DNA of 64,000 nt from Cryptosporangium aurantiacum (GCF_900143005.1 NZ_FRCS01000011.1:1-64000); one strand, 5' to 3'; positions 26,756-35,810 are shown, counted from the stretch's first letter. The notes: a model not told the origin generated them from the letters alone. Numbers and translations are program-made.

Positions 26756-29700
26756 GCTCCGACCGTAAACGGTGCGAGTCGGTGGTGGCGGCCTGGCCCG
26801 ACCTCCTCCGGTTCGGCACCGGGCAGTTCGAGGCGGGCGCTCACGCCGTCGGGCACCAGGACGTCCACCCTCAGGGTGGTCTGGTCGAGATCCCAGCGAA
26901 CCTCAGCCGGCCCGTGGGGGGTGAGGTGCCGGGCGCTGGCCCAGGTCAATTCGCCTCCGGCGGGTGGCTGGGGGCGGATCAGCAGCCGGGACCAGCCGGG
27001 CGCGGCGGGGGCGAGGCCTGCGACGGTGCGGTGGAGCCAGTCGGCGATGGCGCCGAGTGCGTAGTGGTTGAAGCTGGTCATCTCGCCGGGGTTGATGCGG
27101 CCGTCGGGGAGCAGGCTGTCCCAGCGTTCCCAAACGGTGGTGGCGCCCATGGTGACCGGGTAGAGCCAGGACGGGCAATCGCGGCGGAGCAGCATTCGGT
27201 ACGCGTCGTCGACGTGGCCGGTCTCGGTGAGGGCCGCACAGACCAGGGGTGTGCCGACGAATCCGGTGCCGATGGCGTACTCGTTCTTCCGGACGAGTTC
27301 GGCGAGACGGTCTCCGGCCCGCTGCCGGTCCGGGCCGTCGAGCAGCCCGAAGCCGATGGCCAGGGCGTAGGCGGTCTGAGAGTCACTGGTGAGCAACCCG
27401 TCCGGGGTCACGTAGGCATCCCGGACGGCGGTTTTGATCTCTTCGGCGAGCGCTCCGTAGCGGGACGGCAGCCCGAGTGCGTCGTGGATCTGGCTGAGTA
27501 GGTCGGCGCAGTGGGCGAAGGAGGCGGTTCCGACGAGGCGGTAGTCGGTGCTGGACTGCCAGGGTGCGTCCGGTGGGGAGGCGGGTTCCAGCCAGTCGCC
27601 GAGTTGCATTCCTTCTGGCCAGGTCAGCGTGGGTCCGCAGAGGTTTTCGACGCCGTCGACCCAGGCGCGCATGCTGGGCAGCTGGTCGCGGAGCACTTGG
27701 TCGTCGCCGGTGGCCTGGTAGAGGGTCCAGGGCACGACGACGGCGGCGTCGCCCCAGGCGGCCATGAACTGTGGTGGCCAGCGGTCGTAGTTCAGGGTCG
27801 GGACGAAGAGGGGGACGTTGCCGTCGGGGTACTGCTCGGCGGCGAGGTCCCGTAGCCAGGAGCGGAGCAGTCCGGTGCAGTCGTAGAGGTAGGTGGCGGT
27901 GGGGGCGAAGAGTTGGATGTCGCCGGTCCAGCCGAGGCGTTCGTCGCGTTGCGGGCAGTCGGTGGGCAGGTCGACGAAGTTGCCGCGCATGCTCCATACG
28001 ACGTTTTCGTGCAGGCGGCTCACGTCGGGGTCGGAGCAGTCGAACCAGCCGGTGCGGGGCATGTCGCTGTGCACGACGATCGCGGTCAGCGCGTCCGGTG
28101 TGAGGTCGCCGTCGACCTGGACGTAGCGGAAGCCGTGCAGTGTGAAGCGTGGTTCCCAGACCTCTGTGCCGTCTCCGGCGAGGACGTAGGTGTCGGTTTG
28201 GGCGGCTTGACGGAGCGGGCGGATGCCCAGGTCGCCGTTGTCGAGGACCTCGGCGTGGCGGAGTGTGACGGTGGCGCCGGCGGGGCCGGTGACGGTGAGG
28301 CGGACCCGGCCGACCAGGTTCTGTCCGAAGTCGTAGATGCTGCCCCGTACGGCGACCGGGGCGAGTTCCTGGATCCGGCGCACCGGCGGCCCGTCGGGCG
28401 TCACGAGGTTGCGCGGTGGCGCGGGGTCGGTGGTGACCGGTTGCCAGTCGCCGCCGGTCCAGTGGAGGGGGATGCGGGCGTCGTGGTGCTCGCCGTCGTA
28501 GAGGCCGGTCCGGGTGATGGGGCTTGGTCCGTATTCCCAGTCCGGGCCGGTGCCGACGACGGTTCGGGTGCCGTCGGCATCGATAAATTCGAGCTGGGCG
28601 AACAGGCCGACCGTGTCGCCGTAGACGTCGCGTTTGCCGCCGTCGAAGCCGACGCGCCCGCGGTACCAGCCGTCGGCGACCAGCGCGCCGAGCACGTTCT
28701 GTCCGTCGGCCAGCAGCGGGAGCACGTCGTGGGTGGCGTAGCGGAGGCGGTGCGGGTAGCTGCTCCAGCCGGGTGCGAGGACGTCGTCGCCGATCCGGGT
28801 GCCGTTGAGGTACGGCTCGTAGACGCCGTGCGCGGTGACGTGCAGCCAGGCCGCGACAAGGCTGGCGCGGTGCACGGTGAACCGGCCTCTGAACGCGATG
28901 GCGGGCCCGTCGATCCCCGCGGTTGGTGGCTGGGCCGGCCGGATGAAGCGAGCCTGCCAGATCTGCCCGGCACCCCGCGCGAACAACGGATCGATGGCGT
29001 CGGACGGCACGTCCTCGCGCTGGCGCCGCACATCCTGCATCGAGGAGGGCAGCTCGACCGGTAGACGTCCACCGGGGGCGGTGCGGCCGAAGAGCACGTC
29101 GAGCAGCGCCTCGTCGCTCGCCCCGAAGTCGGCGGCCAGGCCGGCGACCGTGCGGGCCAGAGGGGTCAGGACGGCGGGCCGGTCGAGGAAGACGCAGAGC
29201 TGAACCGGGACCCGCGCGGCGAGGTCGAGGAGCCGGTGCTCCACATCAGCGGGAAACTCCAGCGAGCCGGCGTGGAAGAAGTTCTCGAACCCGGCGGTGC
29301 GCGGCTCGAACGGGGCATCGATCCGGACGATCGCGACGTCGGCCGCGTTGGGGTCGGTGGTGACAGTCGCGTACTCGGCGACGATCTCGGCGTCGGCGCC
29401 TTCGACGTAAACCGTCTGATCCGACCGCAGTGTCTCGCCGGTGAGAACCACGATCGAGCGCCGCTGGGCCTCCAGGCCCTCGGCCCGCGCGGCCGGAGTG
29501 CCGACCAGGTCGTCGACTGCGTCGACGTCGACGAATCGACGGTCGTCGAAGAGCCCGAGCCGGAACTTCTCGGCCAGCAGCCGCCGCACCGAGACGTCCA
29601 GCCGCGACTCCGCGAGCCGCCCCTGCGCGACGAGGTCGACGACGAGTTCGGGTGCGGCCTCGCCGCCGAGCTGGTCGCACCCGGCGTCCAGGATCCGGGC

Positions 29701-30696
29701 GATCCGTTCGTGCCGGTCGAGGTGTTCCACGCCCCAGGCGCGGGCCGGCATCGGGGCGCCGAAGATCTCCCCGTCGGTGACCAAGCCCCAGTCGGTGCAG
29801 ACGATGCCGTCGAAGCCGAGCTTCTCGCGGAGCAGCCCGGTGACGATGCCGCGGTTGAAGCTGAATCCGACCTCTTCGACGTCGTCGAGGCCGACCGGCA
29901 TTCCGTAGTAGGGCATTACTTGGGTGACCCCGGCGGCGATCGCGCGCTCGAACGGCGCCAGGTGCAGGTCGAAGCGGCCACCCGGGTAGACCTGCTCGCG
30001 TCCGTAGGGGAAGTGGGCGTCCTCGCCGTCCTTCTGCGGTCCGGCGCCCGGGAAGTGCTTGACCATCGCGGCAACTGAGTCCGGCCCGAAGATGTCGCCG
30101 CGTAGGCCCTCGAGGTAGGCCACGGTCAGCTCGCCGACCAGGTCGGCGTTGGCGCCGAAAGTGCCCAGCATGCGCGCCCAGCGTGGGTCGCTGGCCAGGT
30201 CGGCCGATGGGCCCAGAAGGACCCGGATCCCGACGGCGACCAGTTCACGGCGCACGACCTCGGCGTGCCGACGTACCAGCGCGGCATCACCGGTGGCGGC
30301 CAGCCCGAGCGGCTCAGGCCACTGCGAGAACCCCCCGGCCGCGGCGCTGGTGGCGAGATTGGCGACGAAGCCGTGGCGGGGGTCCGAGGACAGGGTCACC
30401 GGGATGCCGAGCCGCGTGTCGAGGGCCCGCGTCTGCAGCGTGTTGTGCCAGACGGCGATGGCGCGGGGCGTTGCCTCGCCGAGCACGTTGAAGTGCGACA
30501 GACCGGCCGAGATCTGCTCGCCGGTGCGGTCCACCGGAAGGCCACCGGCCTGCCCGGGCTCCAGAAGCACGCCGCCGGGGCCGGGCATGGCCATGGCGTG
30601 AAAGAGCAGCCCGGCTTTCTCCTCGATCGTCATGCGTCCGAGCAGGTCCTGGACGCGGGCGGCGACCGAAATACCGGGGTCTTGATAAGCGTGCAC
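26752..30696 (-). CDS. GH3 beta-glucosidase / GH78 alpha-L-rhamnosidase fusion
   Basis: 1314 residues, no signal peptide. Residues 1-576 are a glycoside hydrolase family 3 enzyme: MTIEEKAGLL, VAAMVKHFPGAGPQKDGEDA, the nucleophile Asp in FDGIVCTDWG (about D302), and the second domain ending LPVELPSSM ... DPLFARG. Residues 578-1314 are a bacterial alpha-L-rhamnosidase: N-terminal beta domains (WQARFIRPA, YLNGTRIGDDVLAPGW), then the (alpha/alpha)6 core with DCPQRDERLGWTGD (about 913-926) and TTVWERWDSL, the regions holding the acid and base carboxylates. The usual FGxGLxY end of GH3 is replaced at the junction. One chain could remove rhamnose and then glucose from rutinoside- or neohesperidoside-type glycosides; substrate inferred. 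GTG start. Confidence 0.9.
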   Translation of the reverse strand: MHAYQDPGISVAARVQDLLGRMTIEEKAGLLFHAMAMPGPGGVLLEPGQAGGLPVDRTGEQISAGLSHFNVLGEATPRAIAVWHNTLQTRALDTRLGIPVTLSSDPRHGFVANLATSAAAGGFSQWPEPLGLAATGDAALVRRHAEVVRRELVAVGIRVLLGPSADLASDPRWARMLGTFGANADLVGELTVAYLEGLRGDIFGPDSVAAMVKHFPGAGPQKDGEDAHFPYGREQVYPGGRFDLHLAPFERAIAAGVTQVMPYYGMPVGLDDVEEVGFSFNRGIVTGLLREKLGFDGIVCTDWGLVTDGEIFGAPMPARAWGVEHLDRHERIARILDAGCDQLGGEAAPELVVDLVAQGRLAESRLDVSVRRLLAEKFRLGLFDDRRFVDVDAVDDLVGTPAARAEGLEAQRRSIVVLTGETLRSDQTVYVEGADAEIVAEYATVTTDPNAADVAIVRIDAPFEPRTAGFENFFHAGSLEFPADVEHRLLDLAARVPVQLCVFLDRPAVLTPLARTVAGLAADFGASDEALLDVLFGRTAPGGRLPVELPSSMQDVRRQREDVPSDAIDPLFARGAGQIWQARFIRPAQPPTAGIDGPAIAFRGRFTVHRASLVAAWLHVTAHGVYEPYLNGTRIGDDVLAPGWSSYPHRLRYATHDVLPLLADGQNVLGALVADGWYRGRVGFDGGKRDVYGDTVGLFAQLEFIDADGTRTVVGTGPDWEYGPSPITRTGLYDGEHHDARIPLHWTGGDWQPVTTDPAPPRNLVTPDGPPVRRIQELAPVAVRGSIYDFGQNLVGRVRLTVTGPAGATVTLRHAEVLDNGDLGIRPLRQAAQTDTYVLAGDGTEVWEPRFTLHGFRYVQVDGDLTPDALTAIVVHSDMPRTGWFDCSDPDVSRLHENVVWSMRGNFVDLPTDCPQRDERLGWTGDIQLFAPTATYLYDCTGLLRSWLRDLAAEQYPDGNVPLFVPTLNYDRWPPQFMAAWGDAAVVVPWTLYQATGDDQVLRDQLPSMRAWVDGVENLCGPTLTWPEGMQLGDWLEPASPPDAPWQSSTDYRLVGTASFAHCADLLSQIHDALGLPSRYGALAEEIKTAVRDAYVTPDGLLTSDSQTAYALAIGFGLLDGPDRQRAGDRLAELVRKNEYAIGTGFVGTPLVCAALTETGHVDDAYRMLLRRDCPSWLYPVTMGATTVWERWDSLLPDGRINPGEMTSFNHYALGAIADWLHRTVAGLAPAAPGWSRLLIRPQPPAGGELTWASARHLTPHGPAEVRWDLDQTTLRVDVLVPDGVSARLELPGAEPEEVGPGRHHRLAPFTVGA

Positions 30697-30906
30697 GAGG
30701 AGGCTCCCGAGCGACCTAAATCTGGAACATACGTTTAACGTTGGGCCAAACTAGCAGGCCAGGGCGTTCTCGTCCACGGCGCGCTGTGACTCTGGACACC
30801 GACGTGTCGCGCGGCTACATTGCCGGAACACATGAACCTTGAATCTTTGTTCAGTGTTCACTGCGTTGCATTGCCACCGTCGGCAACTCGATGACAGGAC
30901 TCGGCC
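30697..30906. promoter_or_regulatory. Divergent promoter region of the glycosidase and MFS genes
   Basis: 210 bp between divergent genes, more AT-rich than either. Palindrome ACGTTTAACGT at 30731-30741 (5-bp arms around one base) and the direct repeat TGTTCAGTGTTCA near 30848 are candidate sites for the coupled TetR protein. No hexamers assigned. Confidence 0.35.
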
Positions 30907-32355
30907 ATGACCACCCAATCGCCGCCACAAGCCACCAGCGTGGGCTCGACCGGCACCGCCCGGTTCGCCCTTCTCCTCGTCGCCCTGATCTGGCCTGCTC
31001 AGCTGCTCACCGCCGCCGGCGTCGCGACCGGTATGACCTCGGCCGCGATCGCCCAGCACTTCCAGACCACCCAGATCGCCTGGTTCGGGCTCGCGTACAC
31101 GATCGTCGCGACGGTGCTCACGCCCGTCGTCGCCCGCCTGGGCGACCGGTACGGCAAGAAGCGCGTCATGCTGGCCATCACCGCGATCGGCCTGGTCGGC
31201 GACCTACTCGTCGTGCTCTCTCCGGCCTACCCCGGGGTGCTAGTCGGCCGCGCGCTGGCCGGCTGTTACGGCCCGATCGCAGCGCTGGCATTCGCCGCCG
31301 CCCGCGACATCTTCCCGCCCAAGCGCGTCGGCCTTGCCAGTAGCCTCATCGGCAGCAGCCTTGGCCTCACCGTGGCGCTAGTGCCGCTGCTGTCGGGCTA
31401 CCTGTTGGACTGGTTCGGATTCCGCGGTCCGCTGTGGTTCGTGGTGGCCGGCATCGTGGTCGCCTTCGCCCTGCTCACGACGCTGCCGGACATGCCGGGC
31501 CATCCGACCGGGCAGCGCTTCGACGTGCTCGGATCGGTCCTGCTCGGCGCCGCAACCGTCAGCCTCGTCTACGGCCTCGGACAGGGGACGGCCTGGGGCT
31601 GGGACAGCCCGCGCATCCTTGGCCTGTTCGCCGTCACCGTTCTGGCCACCGTCGCCTTCGTGATCGTCGAACGCCGCACCGCAGACCCGGTGGTGGACCT
31701 GCGCATGCTGACCCGCCGCAACGTGGCCACCGTGCTCGGCGGCACCGGGTTGATGCAGGGCACCCTCTACTCGGTCGCGACCGTGCTGACGTTGCTCGCG
31801 CTCTTCCCAGCCATCCCCGGCGTCTCAGCGGGACTCGGCTGGAGCGGCACGAAAATCGCCCTGGTCACCCTCGCCGGCCAATCGCTGCTCTTCGCCACCG
31901 GCTTCCTGGTCGGCAAGATGAGCGCACGATGGGATCCCCGCAAACCATGGTGGGCCGGCGCCGCGATCACCATCGCCGGACTACTCTCCTACGCCTTCCT
32001 GCACCACACCATCGCTCAGATCGCCTTCTCGGCAATCGTCCTCGGTCTCGGCTCCGGCCTGGCCATCGGAGCCGTCCCGCTGCTCATCCTCGGGAGCGTC
32101 AGCCCCGAAGAACAAGGCATGGCCAACGGCATGAACATCCTCATCAACGGCCTGATCAACGCGATCACCGCGCAGCTGATCTTCGTCGTGATGGCCCGCA
32201 GCGGCGTCGTACTCAAAGGCACCCAGTTCTACAGCGACGCCAGCTTCCGCGACGCCTACCTGCTCAGCGCCGGCCTCGCGGCGGTCGCCCTCCTCATCAC
32301 CCTGGCGATACCTCGCGTCCTGAAGACCAGCGAAATCCACTCCGGCGGACAATGA
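30907..32355 (+). CDS. MFS transporter
   Basis: 482 residues, 12-14 membrane helices. The loop motif RLGDRYGKKRVML between helices 2 and 3 and LVGRALAGCYGPIAALAFA (helix 4) are those of the major facilitator superfamily, closest to the DHA2-like drug:H+ group. Divergent from the GH3-GH78 gene, so it may import the glycoside or export the released aglycone (inference from position). Confidence 0.88.
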   Translation: MTTQSPPQATSVGSTGTARFALLLVALIWPAQLLTAAGVATGMTSAAIAQHFQTTQIAWFGLAYTIVATVLTPVVARLGDRYGKKRVMLAITAIGLVGDLLVVLSPAYPGVLVGRALAGCYGPIAALAFAAARDIFPPKRVGLASSLIGSSLGLTVALVPLLSGYLLDWFGFRGPLWFVVAGIVVAFALLTTLPDMPGHPTGQRFDVLGSVLLGAATVSLVYGLGQGTAWGWDSPRILGLFAVTVLATVAFVIVERRTADPVVDLRMLTRRNVATVLGGTGLMQGTLYSVATVLTLLALFPAIPGVSAGLGWSGTKIALVTLAGQSLLFATGFLVGKMSARWDPRKPWWAGAAITIAGLLSYAFLHHTIAQIAFSAIVLGLGSGLAIGAVPLLILGSVSPEEQGMANGMNILINGLINAITAQLIFVVMARSGVVLKGTQFYSDASFRDAYLLSAGLAAVALLITLAIPRVLKTSEIHSGGQ

Positions 32356-32396
32356 ACACGAGTCGTACAACGCGGATTCCATGACAGAGGCCAACA

Positions 32397-32424
32397 AGGG
32401 CCGCCGGTCTCGACACCGGCGGCC
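32397..32424 (+). terminator. Terminator of the MFS gene
   Basis: gggccgccggt / accggcggccc, an 11-bp perfect stem with a 6-base loop, about 40 bp past the MFS stop. The insertion element begins 7 bases later, so the element landed just outside the transcription unit. Confidence 0.7.
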
Positions 32425-32430
32425 CTGCCC

Positions 32431-32459
32431 GGGACTGTCTCGCCAACGGTGTTTCCGGC
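32431..32459. repeat. Left terminal inverted repeat of the IS256-type element
   Basis: Starts GGGACTGT and ends AACGGTGTTTCCGGC; matches the inverse of 35748-35776 at its outer 8 and inner 15 bases. Confidence 0.85.
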
Positions 32460-32467
32460 GGGGTTGA

Positions 32468-33361
32468 TCAGTAGGTCTCGGCGGCCGGGAATCGGTCACC
32501 GAAGGTGATGGCGAAGGCATTCAACGCGGGTTTCCAGCGCATCGCCCACCTGGCCCTGCCGGTTCCGGTCGGGTCGAGGGATCGGGTGACCAGGTAGAGG
32601 CACTTTAACGCGGCTTGCTCGGTCGGGAAGTGACCGCGGGCTTTGATCGCCCGCCGGTAGCGGGCGTTCAAGGACTCGATCGTGTCCACGCGCGGACCGG
32701 CGAAGAAGCTGTGGTCCTCAACCTGGATCGGCTGCCCGGACGGCCGCCATTCCCGGCCGGCCATCGGCAGCAGCCCGACCTGTTCCTTCTTCTTCGCATC
32801 CACGCTGATCACCGGTTGTCCGGCCGCCTGATGCTTCTTGACCTGGTCGTTCAGATAGCGGAACTGGGCGTCGCGGTCCGGGTGCTGAGCACCCTCAAGC
32901 ATCTTGGCGGTGCTCTGCAGGCTGAATCCGTTGGCCTTCAACAACCTGCCGACCGTCATCGCGGACACCGCCCGGCCCTGCCGGGTCAATTCGGCGGCAA
33001 GATTGCGCAGCGACTTGGTCGTCCACCGCAACGGCGAACACGGATCACCCCGTTCGTCCGGCTCGACCAGACCGAGCAGCGCCGGGAGCAGTTCCGGATC
33101 AAGCTCCTCGGCGGGAGGTCGTCCGCCGCCGGCTCGGCGAACCTGTCCGATCGGCAGTGCGTCGGCCTGCAAATCGGCGACACCCCGACGGACGGCGGTC
33201 TCGCTGACCCCGGCGATCCAGGCCACTGCTCGGACCCCGCCGTGACCGAGCAGCCGAGCCTCGACCCCCAGCAGCAACCGCCGCTGCCGCTCGTTCAGAT
33301 GCGGCAACAACGCCGCCAACCGCGCCGCGATCTGAGCACGCAGACCCTCCAAAAGCGCCAT
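32468..33361 (-). CDS. Chimeric transposase: ISAzo13 N-terminus fused to IS256 C-terminus
   Basis: One open frame of 297 residues. Residues 1 to about 222 match the start of ISAzo13-family transposases (RLAALLPHLNERQRRLLLG, MSPLRWTTKSLR-type SPLRWTTKSLRNLAAELTRQG, VISVDAKKKEQVG, REWRPSGQPIQVEDHSFF). From about 223 on, the protein is the end of an IS256/mutator transposase (TIESLNARYRRAIKARGHFP, TEQAALKCLYLV, RWAMRWKPALNAFAITF). The junction is near 32682-32698. The first part keeps only early catalytic Asp residues and the second only the terminal Glu region, so activity is unlikely, yet the frame is open from start to stop. Confidence 0.85.
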   Translation of the reverse strand: MALLEGLRAQIAARLAALLPHLNERQRRLLLGVEARLLGHGGVRAVAWIAGVSETAVRRGVADLQADALPIGQVRRAGGGRPPAEELDPELLPALLGLVEPDERGDPCSPLRWTTKSLRNLAAELTRQGRAVSAMTVGRLLKANGFSLQSTAKMLEGAQHPDRDAQFRYLNDQVKKHQAAGQPVISVDAKKKEQVGLLPMAGREWRPSGQPIQVEDHSFFAGPRVDTIESLNARYRRAIKARGHFPTEQAALKCLYLVTRSLDPTGTGRARWAMRWKPALNAFAITFGDRFPAAETY

Positions 33362-33622
33362 GTCGGTCCAACGAGGACCCCGTTACCTTTCTCGCGGTTC
33401 CCGGTTGGGGACTTCGTGGTCGCCCGGTCTGGCATGACTGACTGCCCCTGTCGTTGGGATGATCCGGGGGGTGTTGTCACCAGGCCGGGTGGCGTCGACG
33501 GACCGCTGATAGGGACACGGCCGACCGCTTCCTTGGTAGGTCTCTTCGTAACGTGGCTGCCGGCTGTCGATGCCTGACCTGCGACCTATTCCTGTTCCCG
33601 GGGGCGCGGGAGAGAGGCGGGC
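33362..33622 (+). ncRNA. IS110 left flank, candidate bridge-RNA region
   Basis: 260 bp between the ISAzo13 fragment and the IS110 recombinase. IS110-family elements carry a structured non-coding RNA (bridge RNA) in the flank upstream of the recombinase that pairs with target and donor DNA. The bases ATAGGGACAC occur at 33509-33518 and again at 34834-34843, 9 bases after the recombinase stop, and may mark the element's left and right junctions. If so the left non-coding part is about 105-115 bp. I cannot fold it reliably by eye. Confidence 0.4.
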
Positions 33623-34825
33623 GTGAGCTCGGACAGACCGGACTACCAGGTGTTCTGCGGGTTGGATGTCGGCAAGGACGGCCACCACGCCACCGCGCTG
33701 AACCCGGCCGGGAGGCGGCTGCACGATGCGCCGCTGCCCAACGACGAAGCCCGGCTGATCGAGCTGTTCGATCGCCTGGCCCGCCACGGACGCGTGCTCG
33801 TGGTCGTCGATCAGCCGGCGTCGATCGGCGCGCTGTCGGTCGCGGTCGCCCGCGCCCAGGGCCATGACGTGGCCTACCTGCCCGGCCTGGCGATGCGCCG
33901 GATCGCTGACCTACATCCCGGTCAGGCCAAGACCGACGCCCGCGACGCGCACGTCATCGCGGACGCGGCCCGCACCATGCCTCACACGCTGCGACGGGTC
34001 GACGTCGGCGAAGAAGCCCTCGCCGAACTGGAGGTCCTGATCGGCTTCGACGACGACCTGGCCGGTGAGGCCACCCGGATCAGCAACCGCATCCGCGGGC
34101 TGCTCACCCAGATTCATCCCGCCGCTGAACGTGTCCTCGGTCCCCGCGTCGCCCATCCTGCCGTCCTCGAGCTGTTGTCCCGATTCGGCGGCCCGACCGG
34201 CCTGCGTCAAGCCGGCCACCGACGCCTAACCAGCACCGCTGTCAAGCACGGACCACGCATCGGCCAGCAACTCGTGATCGATTTGCTGACCGCTCTCGAC
34301 CAGCAGACCGTCACCGTCCCGGGCGCCGCCGCAGCCGAAACAGTGCTTCCGAAACTGGCCGACTCTCTGCGCACCGTCCTGGCCCAACGCGCTGAACTGG
34401 CCGTCCAGGTCGAGGAACGGCTCGATGCCCACCCTCTCGCCCGGGTCCTGACCTCGATGCCCGGCATCGGCGTCAGGACCGCCGCCCGGATCCTGCTCGA
34501 AGTCGGCGACGGCAGCGCATTCCCCACGTCCGGCCACCTCGCCGCCTACGCCGGACTCGCGCCGGTCACCCGACGATCCGGGTCCAGCATCCGCGGCGAA
34601 CACCCGCCCAAAGGCGGCAACAAGAACCTCAAACGAGCGTTCTTCCTCGCCGCGTTCGCCAGCCTCGCCGACTCCAACTCTCGGGCCTACTACGACCGCA
34701 AACGCGCCGAAGGAAAACGCCACAACGCCGCCCTCATCTGCCTAGCCCGACGCCGCTGCGATGTCCTGCACGCCATGCTCCGCAACCGCGCCACCTACCA
34801 ACCCCGACCAGCGACCGCCGCTTGA
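33623..34825 (+). CDS. IS110-family recombinase (DEDD transposase)
   Basis: 400 residues, complete. The N-terminal RuvC-like DEDD domain begins VFCGLDVGKDGHHATALN and includes VVVDQPASIGAL and KTDARDAHVIADAART; the C-terminal Tnp20 domain has LTSMPGIGVRTAARILLEVG, FPTSGHLAAYAGLAPVTRRS and the conserved Ser region near SGSSIRGEHPPKGGNKNLKR. No frameshift, so this element could still be active. Oriented opposite to the IS256 and ISAzo13 parts that surround it. Confidence 0.92.
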   Translation: MSSDRPDYQVFCGLDVGKDGHHATALNPAGRRLHDAPLPNDEARLIELFDRLARHGRVLVVVDQPASIGALSVAVARAQGHDVAYLPGLAMRRIADLHPGQAKTDARDAHVIADAARTMPHTLRRVDVGEEALAELEVLIGFDDDLAGEATRISNRIRGLLTQIHPAAERVLGPRVAHPAVLELLSRFGGPTGLRQAGHRRLTSTAVKHGPRIGQQLVIDLLTALDQQTVTVPGAAAAETVLPKLADSLRTVLAQRAELAVQVEERLDAHPLARVLTSMPGIGVRTAARILLEVGDGSAFPTSGHLAAYAGLAPVTRRSGSSIRGEHPPKGGNKNLKRAFFLAAFASLADSNSRAYYDRKRAEGKRHNAALICLARRRCDVLHAMLRNRATYQPRPATAA

Positions 34826-34880
34826 CGAAATCCATAGGGACACCCCCCCGCAAGCAACGACTTGTTTCTTGACGGCTCCG

Positions 34881-35710
34881 GTGAACGATGCAGGTCTGCA
34901 CGATCGTCTGGGGCCAGACGTTCGTCACCACCTCCGGTAGCCCCTTGACGCCGTCGCAGACGAGGAAGAACACGTCTTTGACGCCGCGGTTACGCAGGTC
35001 GGTCAGCACCGCCATCCAGAACTTCGCGCCCTCACCACCGGTCCCGGCCCAAAGCCCGAGGATGTCGCGTTCCCCGTTCAACGTGACGCCGATCGCGGCA
35101 TAGAACGGACGGTTAGCGACCTGCCCGTCGCGGACCTTCACGTGGATGGCGTCGATGAACACCGCCGCGTAAATCTCGTCCAGCGGGCGGGTCTGCCAGG
35201 CCTGCATCTCCTCCACAACCTTGTCGGTGATCCGGGAGATCGTCTCCTTCGACACCGACGCCCCATAGATCTCGGCGAAGTGCGCCGAGATCTCACCCGT
35301 CGTCAAACCCTTGGCATAGAGCGAGAGCACCACCTCGTCCACCCCGGACAACCGACGCTGGCGTTTCTTCACGATCTGCGGCTCGAAGCTGCCGGCCCGG
35401 TCTCGCGGAACGTCGATCTCCACCTCGCCGGTGTTCTCGGTCAGCACCGTCTTCGGCCGGGTGCCGTTGCGCACATTCCCGCCGGGCTGTTCGGGCCGGC
35501 CGCCTTTCTCGTGACCGAGGTGTTCGGTCATCTCCTCGTTCAACGCCGTCTCCAGGACGGTCTTGGTCAGCGCTTTGAGCAGCCCGTCCGGCCCGGCCAA
35601 CGAGAGCCCTTGTTCCTGGGCCGACGCACCAGGTCCGCCGCGGCCTGCGCCTCGGCCGATGGTTCGGGCTTCTTCTTCCTCGGGGTCACATCACCCAGTG
35701 TCGCGGTCAT
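34881..35710 (-). pseudogene. IS256-family transposase, N-terminal part, frameshifted and truncated
   Basis: Begins MTATLGDVTPRKKKPEP; one base is missing near 35625 (LVRR then should read AQEQGLSLAGPDGLLKALTK), and the rest continues in the next frame through TVLETALNEEMTEHLGHEKG, YAKGLTTGEISAHF, AAVFIDAIHVKVRDG and VWPQTIVQTCIVH. At CIVH (34881) homology stops abruptly, where DNA adjoining the IS110 element begins. Its missing C-terminus is found at the left end of the composite. Confidence 0.88.
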
Positions 35711-35747
35711 CTCCGCGCCTTCCTGCCGAGCAAGGCTCGGCCGTTAG

Positions 35748-35776
35748 GCCGGAAACACCGTTAGATCCACAGTCCC
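35748..35776. repeat. Right terminal inverted repeat of the IS256-type element
   Basis: Inverse of the left end; lies 37 bp upstream of the ATG of the truncated IS256 transposase, the usual place for the promoter-side end. Confidence 0.85.
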
Positions 35777-35810
35777 GGTAGTGAACGAGCTCAATGTTGC
35801 ATCTGACGCA

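Larger units (their letters stand above)
32431..35776. mobile_element. Nested IS256-type element containing ISAzo13 and IS110 parts
   Basis: Outer ends are inverted repeats: GGGACTGT...AACGGTGTTTCCGGC at 32431-32459 and its inverse at 35776-35748 (29 bp, differing only in the middle). Inside, from right to left on the minus strand: N-terminal part of an IS256-family transposase (35710-34881), an IS110-type element on the plus strand, the N-terminal part of an ISAzo13-type transposase, and the C-terminal part of an IS256 transposase. The IS256 middle, about 150 residues, is gone. The 8 bp outside the ends (ccctgccc and ggtagtga) do not match, so the original target duplication is not visible and the block has been rearranged. 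Confidence 0.85.
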
